Shown: positions 37,136 through 48,582 of the stretch, in pieces
Layout: every line of letters begins with the position of its first letter
Position numbering within the stretch: the first letter of the stretch is position 1
Assembly (NCBI RefSeq): GCF_001949145.1
Contig: NW_019091526.1
Location: 803,954 to 867,953 of the forward strand
Length of the DNA stretch: 64,000 bases
From: Acanthaster planci
Lineage: Eukaryota; Echinodermata; Asteroidea; Valvatida; Acanthasteridae
Reading direction: 5' to 3'
Made by a program: the position numbers and the translations under genes
Notes under the pieces: model-generated
Databases searched by the model: none
Told to the model about the DNA's origin: nothing
What the model saw: the letters and a program-made list of their open reading frames with translations, nothing else

Positions 37136-37471
37136 TCCAATGCCAGTTTAACGTCCTCTCCCACGGACACCAATGAAACCTTTAGTGAGGTCGTGTCGTG
37201 CTGCACCTCAGGCCGATCAAGCAACATATATGTAACCTCAAATTAAATTTGTGAACTCAAAAAATACGTACATGTTATATTTCCAACTAATCAAGTTCTG
37301 GGAATTAAAGTACACGTACATGTAACTTGTACTTCCTGCGACATCATTTTTCTATGTGCAGCCACGTATAGTTTTGTGTGTGTGTGTACAGTGAATTGCA
37401 CAACGCTATTTTAATGCATGGACTGGTTGCCGCGTTGCCATCACACCTTTTTGGCAGTAGCACGGCGCAGC

Positions 37472-37715
37472 GGGAACCAGCGGAAACCTTGCATGAAGCA
37501 ATACTGCGTGCATGTTTTCAAAACAGTGATTAGCGAAATGCGAAGGGAACTTGTGGAAACCACAAAACTTTCTTTCCACATGTTGTGAATGTAAAGCAGG
37601 TGTTTTGTGAACACAGGATCTGATTTTTCCTTTTTTGCGCTGTGAAAATAGATGGATACCCGTACGATGGCTCAAATTTGCCGGATGCAGCTGAAAAGTT
37701 GATAAACACATTTTG
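37472..37715. repeat. Dispersed repeat, copy B, running into the assembly gap
   Basis: Direct-orientation partner of 36166-36435. It ends at the first N, so its true right end is unknown. A repeat at a gap edge is a common reason for assembly failure. Confidence 0.85.
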
Positions 37716-38540
37716 NNNNNNNNNNNNNNNNNNNNNNNNNNNNNNNNNNNNNNNNNNNNNNNNNNNNNNNNNNNNNNNNNNNNNNNNNNNNNNNNNNNNN
37801 NNNNNNNNNNNNNNNNNNNNNNNNNNNNNNNNNNNNNNNNNNNNNNNNNNNNNNNNNNNNNNNNNNNNNNNNNNNNNNNNNNNNNNNNNNNNNNNNNNNN
37901 NNNNNNNNNNNNNNNNNNNNNNNNNNNNNNNNNNNNNNNNNNNNNNNNNNNNNNNNNNNNNNNNNNNNNNNNNNNNNNNNNNNNNNNNNNNNNNNNNNNN
38001 NNNNNNNNNNNNNNNNNNNNNNNNNNNNNNNNNNNNNNNNNNNNNNNNNNNNNNNNNNNNNNNNNNNNNNNNNNNNNNNNNNNNNNNNNNNNNNNNNNNN
38101 NNNNNNNNNNNNNNNNNNNNNNNNNNNNNNNNNNNNNNNNNNNNNNNNNNNNNNNNNNNNNNNNNNNNNNNNNNNNNNNNNNNNNNNNNNNNNNNNNNNN
38201 NNNNNNNNNNNNNNNNNNNNNNNNNNNNNNNNNNNNNNNNNNNNNNNNNNNNNNNNNNNNNNNNNNNNNNNNNNNNNNNNNNNNNNNNNNNNNNNNNNNN
38301 NNNNNNNNNNNNNNNNNNNNNNNNNNNNNNNNNNNNNNNNNNNNNNNNNNNNNNNNNNNNNNNNNNNNNNNNNNNNNNNNNNNNNNNNNNNNNNNNNNNN
38401 NNNNNNNNNNNNNNNNNNNNNNNNNNNNNNNNNNNNNNNNNNNNNNNNNNNNNNNNNNNNNNNNNNNNNNNNNNNNNNNNNNNNNNNNNNNNNNNNNNNN
38501 NNNNNNNNNNNNNNNNNNNNNNNNNNNNNNNNNNNNNNNN
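37716..38540. other. Assembly gap (825 N)
   Basis: An uninterrupted run of N. Any apparent reading frame across it is meaningless. Confidence 0.99.
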
Positions 38541-40610
38541 CCTTAACCCTAACAGTCCTCAATCCTCCAATTTCAATATGATTTTACATACACCCAAGGG
38601 AGTTAGGGTTAAAGCATTTAAAGGATTAGCCCCACTGCAAAGTTAATGAGGAAGGCCCCCTAGATGGGCTCACTGCATTTTCATGGTGTTTCCACTTGAC
38701 CTCAAGGTGTCGGCAAGGGGTCACATCCAGGATTATTTTCACGATGTTTTCACCATGTGAACTGCCATGAAGTTGCAGTGAAAAAACAATTTCACAGTGA
38801 AACTGCAAATTAACTGCAAATTCATGGTGCTGAAATTCATAGTGTTACATGTAGGCCTACAGTGTACTGAAACACATAAACATCACAAATATTCTTCTTG
38901 CCCTAGGGAATACAGGAGTACATACCAGTATGGTACATATGGTATGCGCATGCACATGTTAAGGAGGCTGAATGATTCTTAAAATGGTTTATCCACTCAC
39001 AGTTCCGAATAAGATTTGAAATTCAGCAGGTGTATTGCAATACCAGTAACTAGTGAATGTAGTTTGCAAAAATGGACATGAAAAAAAGTACGGTAAGCTA
39101 TTTTGAAATAGCTTGTTCTGACCCAAATCATTAATGTACCGGTATAAATTTCCGCGTGCATAGTCATACCGGGAGCTGCGGAAGTTCTCTAAGGAGTGAA
39201 GTTTTTTCATGAGGCATTGCAGGAGAGAAATGATTGCCTGGGGTGGTACCGGTAGTCTAGCAGGTGCGTGCCTTCTTGACAAATGGCTACATCACCTGGA
39301 TCATGATCCTGTCAAACTTGACTTGGAAAGAATCTTGCTCCACTATTGAGATGTACATTGTACTGGTATCTACATACATAGCCCAAGGTGTGATTTTTCA
39401 TCAACTGTTGCTCCATAACAGTTGAACCATGGTTGAATCTGCGGCTTATAGGGCCTATAGACTGCTGTGATGTTGGGGATATTTTAAGGCAAGCCTGTGT
39501 CTTTCAGGGATAAGAACTGTCTCCACTCTACAAACATTTACATGTACATTTACCGGTGCATTCATGAAATGTCCTTACAGGTGACAGACAAGCTACAGCT
39601 GGAACACCACTGCTGCTGTCCTGCTCAACTGTATACCGTACATGTACATGTACGTAGCATCAGTGACATCATGGTCCATGATGGTGAAATTGAGCGAGTT
39701 GCAACATGGCTAGCGGTCCTATGCACTGTACTGTATATTTGGGGTGATTCTCATAAGAGTACTGCAGTTGGGCTGGCCCAACTAAAGTTGTCAAGCTATA
39801 GAAAAACGTTATTCACGTACCAATAGGATAGTGTCAGTTAATCCTGTAAACATCTAGACATGTACATGTGTACCACACTACGTGTGTATCATCACTAATG
39901 AACCAACAGTTTGCAGACCTCCTGTACAGTAGGCCTACATGTACTCTGTATATACTGTACATGTATGTTGTGCACGTTCTCCCAATCATGCCAGTGGTTT
40001 TCTCCTTGAACGTGCCTACCTGTAGTACATGTACATACATACTGAACATAACCTGTACTTACGTGTACCGGTACCTTTAGCTGTAAAAGGCCTGTACACA
40101 TATTCATTCATTACAGTTTATTGGTGAGCTGCAAAGCAAATGCGAGCATATGTACATGTAATACCGATTTCCGTCTTCTGTCCGTCAGTCCATCCGTCCT
40201 CAAATGTGAAAGTTTTCCTTGCAAGGCAATACTTGTTGGTGTTAAAATGTGCCATTGAGTGCTTGTTTGCTTCCTCTTGGAATTCCATCAGTATTTACAT
40301 GTAAATAGTCTCATATGGTATTAATGCTTAGAAACTGAATGAATTTAATGAAAACATTATAAAAGTTGAATGTTAACATTTTGAGTTGTGTATATATGTA
40401 CATGTACTTTCCCTGTAGTACATGTACATACATTACATGCAGGTACTGAACACTCCATGTACATGTACAGTATGTGTTCGTGTGGTTTTGGGGAAAATGC
40501 AGGGACCCTCTTCCTGCTGGGGTATTACATGTGCATTGTTGGTGGGTAGTATCTTTTTTTTCTTCTAAACTTTTGGGGTCAAAAATTTTAGGGTGGGGAA
40601 TTATTTTTAA
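38541..40610. other. Intergenic DNA, no gene recognised
   Basis: AT-rich spacer with many TACATG and ACCGGTA words and no supportable exon. Bases 38660-38830 are rich in CATGGTGTTTCCAC/TTCACNNTG-like words, weakly recalling the repeat at 36166. Confidence 0.5.
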
Positions 40611-40729
40611 GTGGAAAGCTTGCGGTAGCACCATGCAAGGATACGATCTCTTTGTGAATCTTTATGGTTCTGAAATACAGACTCTTAAAGAGATCGTATC
40701 CTTGCATGGTGCTACCGCAAGCTTTCCAC
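40611..40729. mobile_element. Foldback element: 43-bp perfect inverted repeat
   Basis: The left arm (40611-40653, starting GTGGAAAGCTTGCGG) and right arm (40687-40729, ending CCGCAAGCTTTCCAC) are exact reverse complements over 43 bases, separated by 33 bases. The sequence to the right (to about 40770) also matches 37100-37135, so the palindrome sits inside a longer repeat family. No coding sequence is present. It is most likely a foldback or MITE-type element; a structured RNA gene cannot be excluded. Confidence 0.8.
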
Positions 40730-40770
40730 CTTAGTTGTCTGTCGCCATGAATAGCTTGAAATCCCATCTG

Positions 40771-42142
40771 AATTATTTTTAGTTTAAAAGTGATTTGGAT
40801 GGTCTGCGGTGTATTCCAACCACTGTTTTTTCTGTAGATTCGTAAATTGAGGATTGGTCTTGTTAAAGATGGTACTCAAAGCATAGCTTCTTTGGACAAT
40901 CAAATGTTTGTGTTGCACTGACATATTCGATAAGTTAATGTCCAAAAGATGTTTGAAAGCTTAAACAAAATGATGCACATAGAGCACTTACATGTAAACT
41001 CCAAAACAGGAGAGATGAATGTGGAACTGGGAAGTGAATATAAACCCAAACAGAATCGCCTAGCCTTTATATTTAAATGAGAAAAGCTGGACATGATTCA
41101 ATGAGACCGAGGCCAGTGGTCCAACAGTGATCAAAAGTGCAGGTTCATAGGAGCGTACAGTTCTGACCATTGTTACAGGTCAGTCCATCCGTGGTCCATA
41201 GCAGTCATCAAGGTTATACCAGACATGCCAGAGGTTGTACAATAATCCTTTGTCATAGGACAACAATGAAGTGAAGGACGCTGCTATTCACCTCCCCTCC
41301 CCTCCCCCCCGGATCATAATTTGTCATTTCCCAACAGCGGTCAGATCCAGTTCTTTGTTGCGGGCCTGGCCGATGCTGTAATGTCTGCCCAAGTTTTGTA
41401 AATGTCCTCTGTCTTGGGAGGTGTTTTAGTCTGTGTTTCTGTGTTTGTTTCCCCTGCTTGGTACATGTACGTTCTATACATGACATTCTTTCTACCAGTG
41501 AAATATGTTTTGCCATAGTTTTATGCTTCTGTGCTGAACCTCCAGGAAAGCAGTCTCTGGAAGAAAAGTGCATGTGAAAAGTCTTACTAAAAGGTACTGT
41601 ACAGTACACATGTACATGTATTTATAACCATGGCCTTAGCATTCGTTTCTTGTTCGTTTATGTTAAGTTGTATGATTTTGTAGGACACTTGGTGCACTGG
41701 ACATTTTTGGTCAAACTTTGGGGAAAAAGTCCTATGTTGGACACAGCTTTCGTTGCAGTTACCATATTGCGGTAGCTTACAGATGAAAGTACCTGAAATA
41801 CCGGTATCATGCGTAGCACTCTGTGCTAGATGTACATGTGCATATATAATGTACATGTATTACATGAGCATGTACATGTATTCATAGATTTTCTTCTAAA
41901 TTGCTCAATGAATAGACTCTTTAAAAAAATCTAAATACTGAATTTAAATACTGAATTGCCAACACCTTATAGGAGTGGGATATGAGGGAACATCTGAGTA
42001 CATGTTCTGGCAATTTAAGGATTTTACCCCAAAGAGCGGCTTAGTCTTTCAAGATCTGCCTTTTTTTCCTGCAAGAGAAAGTCACAGAAATGACTTCTAA
42101 TTCTCTTTAGCGGAATTGCTCAATTTCCACAAGACCCATGTA
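40771..42142. other. Intergenic DNA, no gene recognised
   Basis: AT-rich spacer. Alternating purine-pyrimidine TACATG tracts occur at about 41608-41620 and 41827-41880. No exon is supported. Confidence 0.5.
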
Positions 42143-42144
42143 TA

Positions 42145-42670
42145 CAGTTGGGGCAAAAAAGTTTACATACACCTGGTAGAACATGAGCAGTTTTCCTCAA
42201 AGTTCACAACTTCACTCATTCCTACCAACTTTTCTTGTCATGAGGACAGACAAGATGGGTCTCTGCTTCATGTACATGGTTTATGTGTCAAATAAAAACC
42301 CTCAGAGGGACATAATAATTGACCAAAAAAAAAAATCAAATTTCACATACCCCAACCCTAATAGTAAGTGCCACTTTCTGTATTTTTTGTCACATCTCAT
42401 TGCAGTGAACCACTTTCTGAAATCGACAAGTGTTTTTGAACGACACTGTATGTAAATTTTCACAAAGACATTTTCTAAAGCATATTTTGAACCATAATAA
42501 ATGTCTCTGAGTATTTTCAATTGAAGTACATGTATACACTGTGAACATTAAGTTGAGGAACAGTTTGTCTCACCTCATAAAGAAAACTGTGGCAAAATTA
42601 TTTCAAACAGCACAAAATTCAGGAAAGCTGTTTTTCTAACAAGTGTACATCTATATTTTGGCTCCAACTG
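42145..42670. mobile_element. Non-autonomous Tc1/mariner-like element
   Basis: The left end CAGTTGGGGCAAAAAAGTTT and the right end, read inverted, CAGTTGGAGCCAAAATAT are flanked on both sides by TA (42143-42144 and 42671-42672), the Tc1/mariner target. An inner inverted pair (TTTACATACA near 42161, TGTATGTAAA near 42447) also resembles Tc1-type ends. At 526 bp and without a DDE transposase frame it needs an enzyme supplied in trans. Confidence 0.75.
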
Positions 42671-43739
42671 TATGGTAATTTGCCCAAGAAAATTGGCTTT
42701 CCTTATTACATTGTCCAGTGCCTGCTAATGTAGTGAGTATTGAGAGCTAATTGTATAATTTATTGTAACTTCCAAGTCAATCCTTTGGTGAGCACATTGA
42801 AGTGTCCCTACAATCAACTACCGGTAGCCCCCACCAGGTAAAGGATAGTAACAAAATCCATCAAGTTTTGTAGCAGCTGTAAAAAAAAACTTGAAGCACT
42901 TTTACATTGCTGCACCCCTGTCTATCACACCATTTCAAACATCCAAGCTATGTAGTCATTTGGATGCATGAAGTTTTAGGCAGTCCACGTGGATGTGTGC
43001 GTGTACATGTACATGTTAATTCTGTACAGCACATGTACTGATACACTGGCTAAAAATTACCTTCACAACAGACCTATGAGGTTGTAAAAACAGGTTTTCT
43101 TGCCTGTAGTGTATAGTACCAAACATGATTCACGTTTCATTCTGTACCACCAATCACTGCTGGCTGTTTCTTGATCCAGGGTGCAATCACATGACCATAG
43201 CCTAATTGCCCTTCCCTTCTCCCCTTCCCCAACCATTCCCAGGTACTCAGTAATGAGTTAGGGGGTTTGTACAGTGAGTCCCTTCTTGTGCCTTTTACAT
43301 GTGTGATGAAAACTTGTAAACAAGTCGAAGTACAGGAATCACCTCATTATCCCATCCTGGGGCCCCCATCCCCTGTTGAAGCCTCCCCCTCAATCCCTCC
43401 TTGTCCAATCCTAGTGAAGGGAACAGGATAACAGCCAGGCAACAGGTTCTTGGCTGGAGATATATTTTTCTCCCAGCTTTTGTACATGTATAGCAGCAGT
43501 CATGAACTCATGGCATGTACACGTTATTCCATTGTCATTCACTGATCTGTGCCAGGCAACTGAAGTTTGACAGTTTGTTGAATTGCGTTGCTGGAGTACA
43601 CATTTGAGTGCATCGATGCGAAGTATTTTTCCAGCAGTGTTGCTATGAGTATAGTAGTATTGTACATTACAGGTATACGTTGCCGGGTTTTGTCAGTTAC
43701 AGGTAGGTACCCACATGTAGGTAAAGGAAAATTAATAAT

Positions 43740-44230
43740 TGTATGAGAGTAACTAGTGCTTCTGACTCAGTGTGCAAAGTGAAGCCTTGGTGCATCCATT
43801 TTGTACATGTACCAGTACAACCATTCGCACACGTGTATACAGTACCTTACGGTATCTGCTGATATGCCTAATGTCAATAAAGTTAATAAACCTGTAAGTT
43901 TATGAGTATTTACCAGGTACATTGTACTTAAAGCTTCATACACACCTGTGCACATTTATGCGTATAGTCATGTTCGTGTAGTGTTACAGTGTTGACTACA
44001 AAGTATTGTATGCATCAGGTTCTGCAGAAATTTTCACTCTTTTGGTCAGAAAACCCTCAGAAATTTTCACTCTTTTGGTCAGAAAACCCTCTGATATCAT
44101 CATAGTTAAATAATTGTATAAGAGTAACTCGTGCTTCTGACTCAATGTATATAAAGTGAAGCCTTGGTGCATCCATTTATACAGCCATTCGCACATACGG
44201 TACATGCTGATATGTCAATGAAGTCGATAT
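43740..44230. repeat. Local tandem duplication with interspersed relatives
   Basis: The block 43740-43870 (GAGTAACTAGTGCTTCTGAC, GAAGCCTTGGTGCATCCATT) recurs at about 44114-44225. The intervening block 43880-44100 recurs at 46195-46355. The period of the tandem part is about 375 bases. Confidence 0.75.
44025..44090. repeat. Perfect 33-bp tandem repeat
   Basis: Two identical 33-base units, each starting CAGAAATTTTCAC and ending GAAAACCCT, lie head to tail (44025-44057, 44058-44090). The relative at 46195-46355 has a single unit, so the duplication is local and recent. Confidence 0.9.
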
Positions 44231-46153
44231 CGTACCAGGACATGGACTGTACAAACTATGCCAGAAACCTAAATGCTCAATTTAATGAGTGTTTCACTTT
44301 ACTCAATGTAAACAATTGCAGTGCACGCACATTATACCTGTACATGTACAGTACATGGCAGATGAATTTATGCCACAGGTATTATGAGAAATAAGATGCT
44401 GTACATGTATATGTACATTACTTTGCACACTGCATTTAGAGTACATCCCCACAGGGGCATTTCATTAGATGTTGTTCCAGTACTTGAAGTGGACAACATT
44501 TTGTAGTACCTGCTAAAATGTATGTATTGTGTTTATGTCTGATCTGTGTAAAGTTGGTGTCTTAGCATGCAAAAAACATCAATCCATTTGTCCCTATAAA
44601 GATGTAAAGGCAAGGGACATGTTAATACATGTATGTGAGTCCCACAGATTTTTATTTGGTTCGCACTTTTCAACCGGAACTTCATAAAATGGGTCTGAAT
44701 ATCCTTGCTGAGAAAAAAAAGAGATGTACATGTATGATACATGGTCCACACGTACATTGTGTCATGTACTGGTGTACGTGAATGAGAAATGGGACTCCTG
44801 CCAAGATGGTGCCACACAGGAACTGAGAAGGTCTTGGGGTGATTCACAACCGTGAAGTGGGGTCTGCATTGAAAACGCGCATGTTTTGTGCGAATATTCT
44901 TTCCACTGTTTGCTTTTCATCTTCTCAAAAATGACCTTTTTTTCACCAATGACTGTGAATACAGTGTTCAATAGGATGAAACATTTGGGAAACTGATTGT
45001 ACATGCATACTCAGTCAGCTGTACAGTGATATCTCTGCTGCAAATGCCACTCTCCTGCTTGTAAAAGGTATACATTTGCAGTAGTACAAAATGTGTAAGA
45101 CCTCACCGGCCCTGACACAGTCATAGAAGTGGTAGCATAATGTATGAAAAAGAAGTTAATTCATATACTGTACCGGTACAAGTTGGTGAAAATGTTGTAT
45201 TTGAAGCACTTCATCAAATATTACATGTAGATTGATCTTTAACTAGATACTGAGGCGATGAATGACATAGGCCTACATGTACACTTGTACTAGTAGGGTC
45301 CTTACTCCAATCCTTATGCGTTTATCCTTACTGAAATACACAGAAGCTCCCCTTCCGCTAGATCTTATTCATACCCACTAGAAAAGCCTTGTGGTGGTGA
45401 CAAGTTCAATGCCTCCAGTGACTAAGAGATTATCCTTTTTTTTGCGTTCTCCCCCATCATATTCTATTCTAACTTTGTGTGCAACATGAACACACTTTTA
45501 AAAACTCTTTAAAAAAAATGATTTGCTGCCTTATTCCTTGTATACTCTTTTAAAATGGGGGTCAGAATTTAAAGAAAGATTATGGTTGATACACTTGTGA
45601 AATCGATGAATGCATTGGAGAATCCTAACCACAATTGAATTTTGACTGGAAATGGACTCCCAGTGATGACTGCACATATACATGTATCAGTGTAGCTCTT
45701 TAAGCACCTGTGAAATCGATTTCTAGCGTCATGGTAGTTTTTCAATTACAGGATAAGCCGTTGATCTTCATGTACATGTACATGCACCAACAGACACGTC
45801 CATGTTTCCAATTGGTAATTTCCGTCACCCATACTTTATCACTTATCAGCCTTGAAGGAGTTTACCTCAATCTGGCACTTACCAAACTTGTCAAATAATG
45901 CTGATTATAGCAAGTAGGCCTATATTGTTGTGTCCATGTTGTTATCAAGTGCAGGATTACAACATGTACCAGGTACATGTACATGTACATGTAAATTGCA
46001 AGAGTTTTACTGGACCAGTTCTGCATTAGGTATACATGTACATACGGTAACTTCTTTCAACAAATTAAAAAAAGTTTACATGTGAGTAGGAGGTTCCATG
46101 AAATAAATTTCAGGCATTTTCTTTGGCAGGTTAGTCTGCAAATATACCGTACA

Positions 46154-46173
46154 TACCGGTACATGTACCGGTA
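46154..46173. other. Perfect 20-bp palindrome
   Basis: TACCGGTACATGTACCGGTA is self-complementary over all 20 bases. It combines the two palindromic words (ACCGGT and ACATGT) that are scattered through the window. Confidence 0.85.
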
Positions 46174-46194
46174 CATGTGTTTCGAAGTTACGAG

Positions 46195-46355
46195 TTAGTA
46201 AACTTGTAAGTTTATGAGTATTTACTTAAAGCTTCATACGCACCTGTGCACATTTATGCATGTACTGTTACAGTGTTGACTACAAAGTAATGAACGCATC
46301 AGGTTCTGCAGAAATGTTCACTCTTTTGTTCAGAAAACCCTATGAAATCATCATA
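46195..46355. repeat. Dispersed copy of the 43880-44100 block
   Basis: Same orientation as 43880-44100, with shared words AACTTGTAAGTTTATGAG, AAAGCTTCATACRCACCTG and GTTGACTACAAAGTA. Confidence 0.75.
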
Positions 46356-46744
46356 CACGCGTACATGTTGGTACAATCTGAGTTTCTGGTCAAAATAGGT
46401 TTTTGTAGTACAAAATGAAAGATTTAAAAATTTCTTTTTTTGTCCAAAGTGCATAAGGCTAAAAGACATCAGTAGGGCTCTTATAAGCTCTGAATGAGTT
46501 TCAAAACAAACTGATTGTTTCAATTTCCACTCTGTTTGTCGTTCTGACTGGTTTTACTCTCTGACTTTGAATTTCTAAGCTCAATAAAAAGTTGTGTTTT
46601 GCTACAGCTGTATGTGACCGTCTCCACAAAAACGAGTATTATGGGACTTTTTTTTTCAAAATGAGTTACCTACACATTTGAATTGGTTTCATTAAAAGCT
46701 TCAATGCAGAATTGCTTTAAGAGATAAAGCCCTTTAAACACAGG

Positions 46745-46864
46745 AAGTGGGAAAAGAAATCAGCCAATAAGAAAGTCTCTTGATGTCCATAGCAACAGTT
46801 AGGTTTCTTGTATGAATTTTGAAAGTACTGATAGGAGATACCGGTAGAGGCTTGTGGGTACACC
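46745..46864 (+). promoter_or_regulatory. Promoter-like segment
   Basis: Upstream of a good start codon lie an ETS-like CAGGAAGTGGG, a CCAAT box in CAGCCAATAAG and an RFX X-box-like TGTCCATAGCAAC, within about 120 bases. Their spacing is reasonable for a core promoter, but each motif alone is common by chance. Confidence 0.3.
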
Positions 46865-46910
46865 ATGGAATCAATCTCTTTTGGAAGAGATAAGGTTCTT
46901 AGAAGAAACG
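46865..46910 (+). CDS. Possible first coding exon (15 codons)
   Basis: CACCATGG gives a strong Kozak context for a start at 46865. The frame reads MESISFGRDKVLRRN plus one base and stops at the consensus donor GTGAGT. The next exon is not identified. If spliced to the acceptor at 51531, the frame would terminate soon after, making it an upstream ORF in the leader of the SLCO4-like gene. Alternatively it starts an unrelated gene, or it is part of the 3' region of the adjacent Penelope-like element. Confidence 0.25.
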
Positions 46911-47238
46911 GTGAGTGTTAACTCAGTGTTTCAGCCTGGATATTCTGTTTTTCCTCGGAAGAGTATGCTGGACTCGAGTGGACCGCTGGGTTATAAAGAT
47001 GATCCGGAAGCGGTGGAGCGTGAAACAGGATTCACAGGGTGTGTAACTGCTGCACACGCACTGGAGCACGAAGGTGTTGGATCCTGTGGTGGTGCAGGGA
47101 TGCAGAATTGGCAGTAAACCTTGGGTTCGGGTACATGTATAGGGGACCCTTATGCCAAGGGGGAAGGAGGTTGTGGCTTAGGGCAGAGAAGACCCTAATG
47201 CTTGGGTGGGTGGTATGGGTTTTTGGCACGGGGGGGCC

Positions 47239-47838
47239 CTACTGCTCAGGGGTGGGGGTTAGCTTGGATGCTTGTGAGTGCCAGATGTCGCTGAGCTTGA
47301 AACCAATGTCTTGGGGGATGGTGTTGTGCCGAAAAATCTTGATGGCTTCTCAGATTCTTTGTGGGAGCCAGTTCTGGATGGCGGCGATGAGTTCTGCATT
47401 GTCCCGTTTGATGTGGTGGTTGGAGGAGTGTGCATGCTTGAAGATGGCCAACTTGTTGTATTCTCCTTGTCGGCTGTGCGCATGGTGCTCTTGAAGCCTG
47501 GTGGGGAGGTTCGTGCCGGTTTCTTCAATGTACACTTGGCGGCATCCACATAAAAAGCGATATACATGTACACCGGGGCGACTGCTGGGTGGGTGCTTTT
47601 CCTTGTGGGTATGAAGCACAGCCTGTACCGGTAGCTTGGGTGCTGAGTGATGGACTCTGGTGTTGGCGGACTGTAAGATACTGTGGAGTTGGTGGGAAGT
47701 GGGACCCAGGTACAGTAGACATACGGTACTGTGGTGGTGTGGGCCGGGTTGGGAGGCTTCAGGTATACCGGTAGGGGGGAGGGGACTTTGGGTATAGGAG
47801 ACCCTGGAAGGGGGATTGAACATGTTGATACGTTTCAT
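47239..47838 (-). pseudogene. Penelope-like element fragment with GIY-YIG endonuclease domain, inactivated
   Basis: The minus-strand frame carries the features of Penelope-like element C-termini: a thumb-like SHQLHSILQSANTRV segment, the GIY-YIG core VYRFLCGCRQVYIEETG, TRLQEH with the conserved Arg and Glu, and NHHIKRDNAELIA. An in-frame TGA at 47350-47352 interrupts it; after the stop the same frame continues EAIKIFRHN...GFKLSDIW, the usual end of the domain. In the GIY-YIG motif the glycine before ETG is replaced by Glu (YIEETG). No reverse transcriptase fingers/palm were found upstream, so the copy is 5'-truncated, as is common in this class. Confidence 0.8.
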
Positions 47839-47941
47839 CTAGCTGTTCATCTAGGGGGTGGACTTGATCATCTAGCAGATGTGTGTAGACATACATGATT
47901 TGCTGTTGTATGTCTACCGCACCTGGGCCCCACTTCCCACC
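47691..47941. repeat. 32-bp imperfect inverted repeat within the Penelope-like fragment
   Basis: GGTGGGAAGTGGGACCCAGG... at 47691-47722 is matched in inverse orientation by ...CCTGGGCCCCACTTCCCACC at 47910-47941 (29 of 32 bases). A nested pair, GTAGACATAC near 47885 and GTATGTCTAC near 47907, lies inside. This may reflect the inverted pseudo-LTR arrangement known in Penelope-like elements. Confidence 0.65.
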
Positions 47942-48289
47942 TGAGCCAGGTAGTCTGGTACATTTACCAATACCAACATTTTTACTCGGTATTAATATGT
48001 TTTATAGAGAGCCACCCTCTCATATTTCCCATATCTACAGTACATGGACTTACATATACCCTGGTAGTTGAGCAGTTACACATGTAGGAGCAAGTCTGAA
48101 AGCCTTTTGCCTCGATGCAATTTTCTTGCAAGCTGCTGCGGCTGAACGACAGCCCTTAGACAATGTTAGATAAGTTCACATTTATTTCAACTGTAACGTT
48201 TATGACCTTATAGTCACCAGGTCCCTAATTTTGCCACCAATTGTTAAGTCTGATTAGTTTTCATAGTGGCAGCTTGTCTAGATGGAGGT

Positions 48290-48570
48290 TAGTCGACCAT
48301 TAGGAATGAATCTATGGTGCAACCATGGTTGCACCGCTGGTTATCACTCAGTAGCCTACCGGTATATAGCAAGTAATTTATCAATATAGAGGGAACCACT
48401 CACTTCCAGGTTCCAATTGTGTGAGATACTGGTACCATTGACCATGAATGCTGCGAGAGTTGCATTCAACAGCAATATGTAAGTGATGATGAGATTTTAC
48501 TAACTACACTGTAGTTTGATCAGGGATATTGTACTCTAATGTTATGCGTTCACATTGTTAAAAGCAGATG
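48290..48570. repeat. Diverged dispersed repeat (partner of 17985-18245)
   Basis: Related to the repeat in RIOK3 intron 4. It contains the perfect 20-bp palindrome GGTGCAACCATGGTTGCACC at 48316-48335 and ends just before the stop codon of the minus-strand exon at 48583. Confidence 0.5.
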
Positions 48571-48582
48571 ACTAGTGGTTTA

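Noticed and set aside
38541-38556. CCTTAACCCTAAC, telomere-like
   Set aside because: Only about one and a half units; not a telomeric or interstitial telomeric array.
37642-38646. Long open frame on both strands
   Set aside because: It crosses the run of N and carries no sequence information.
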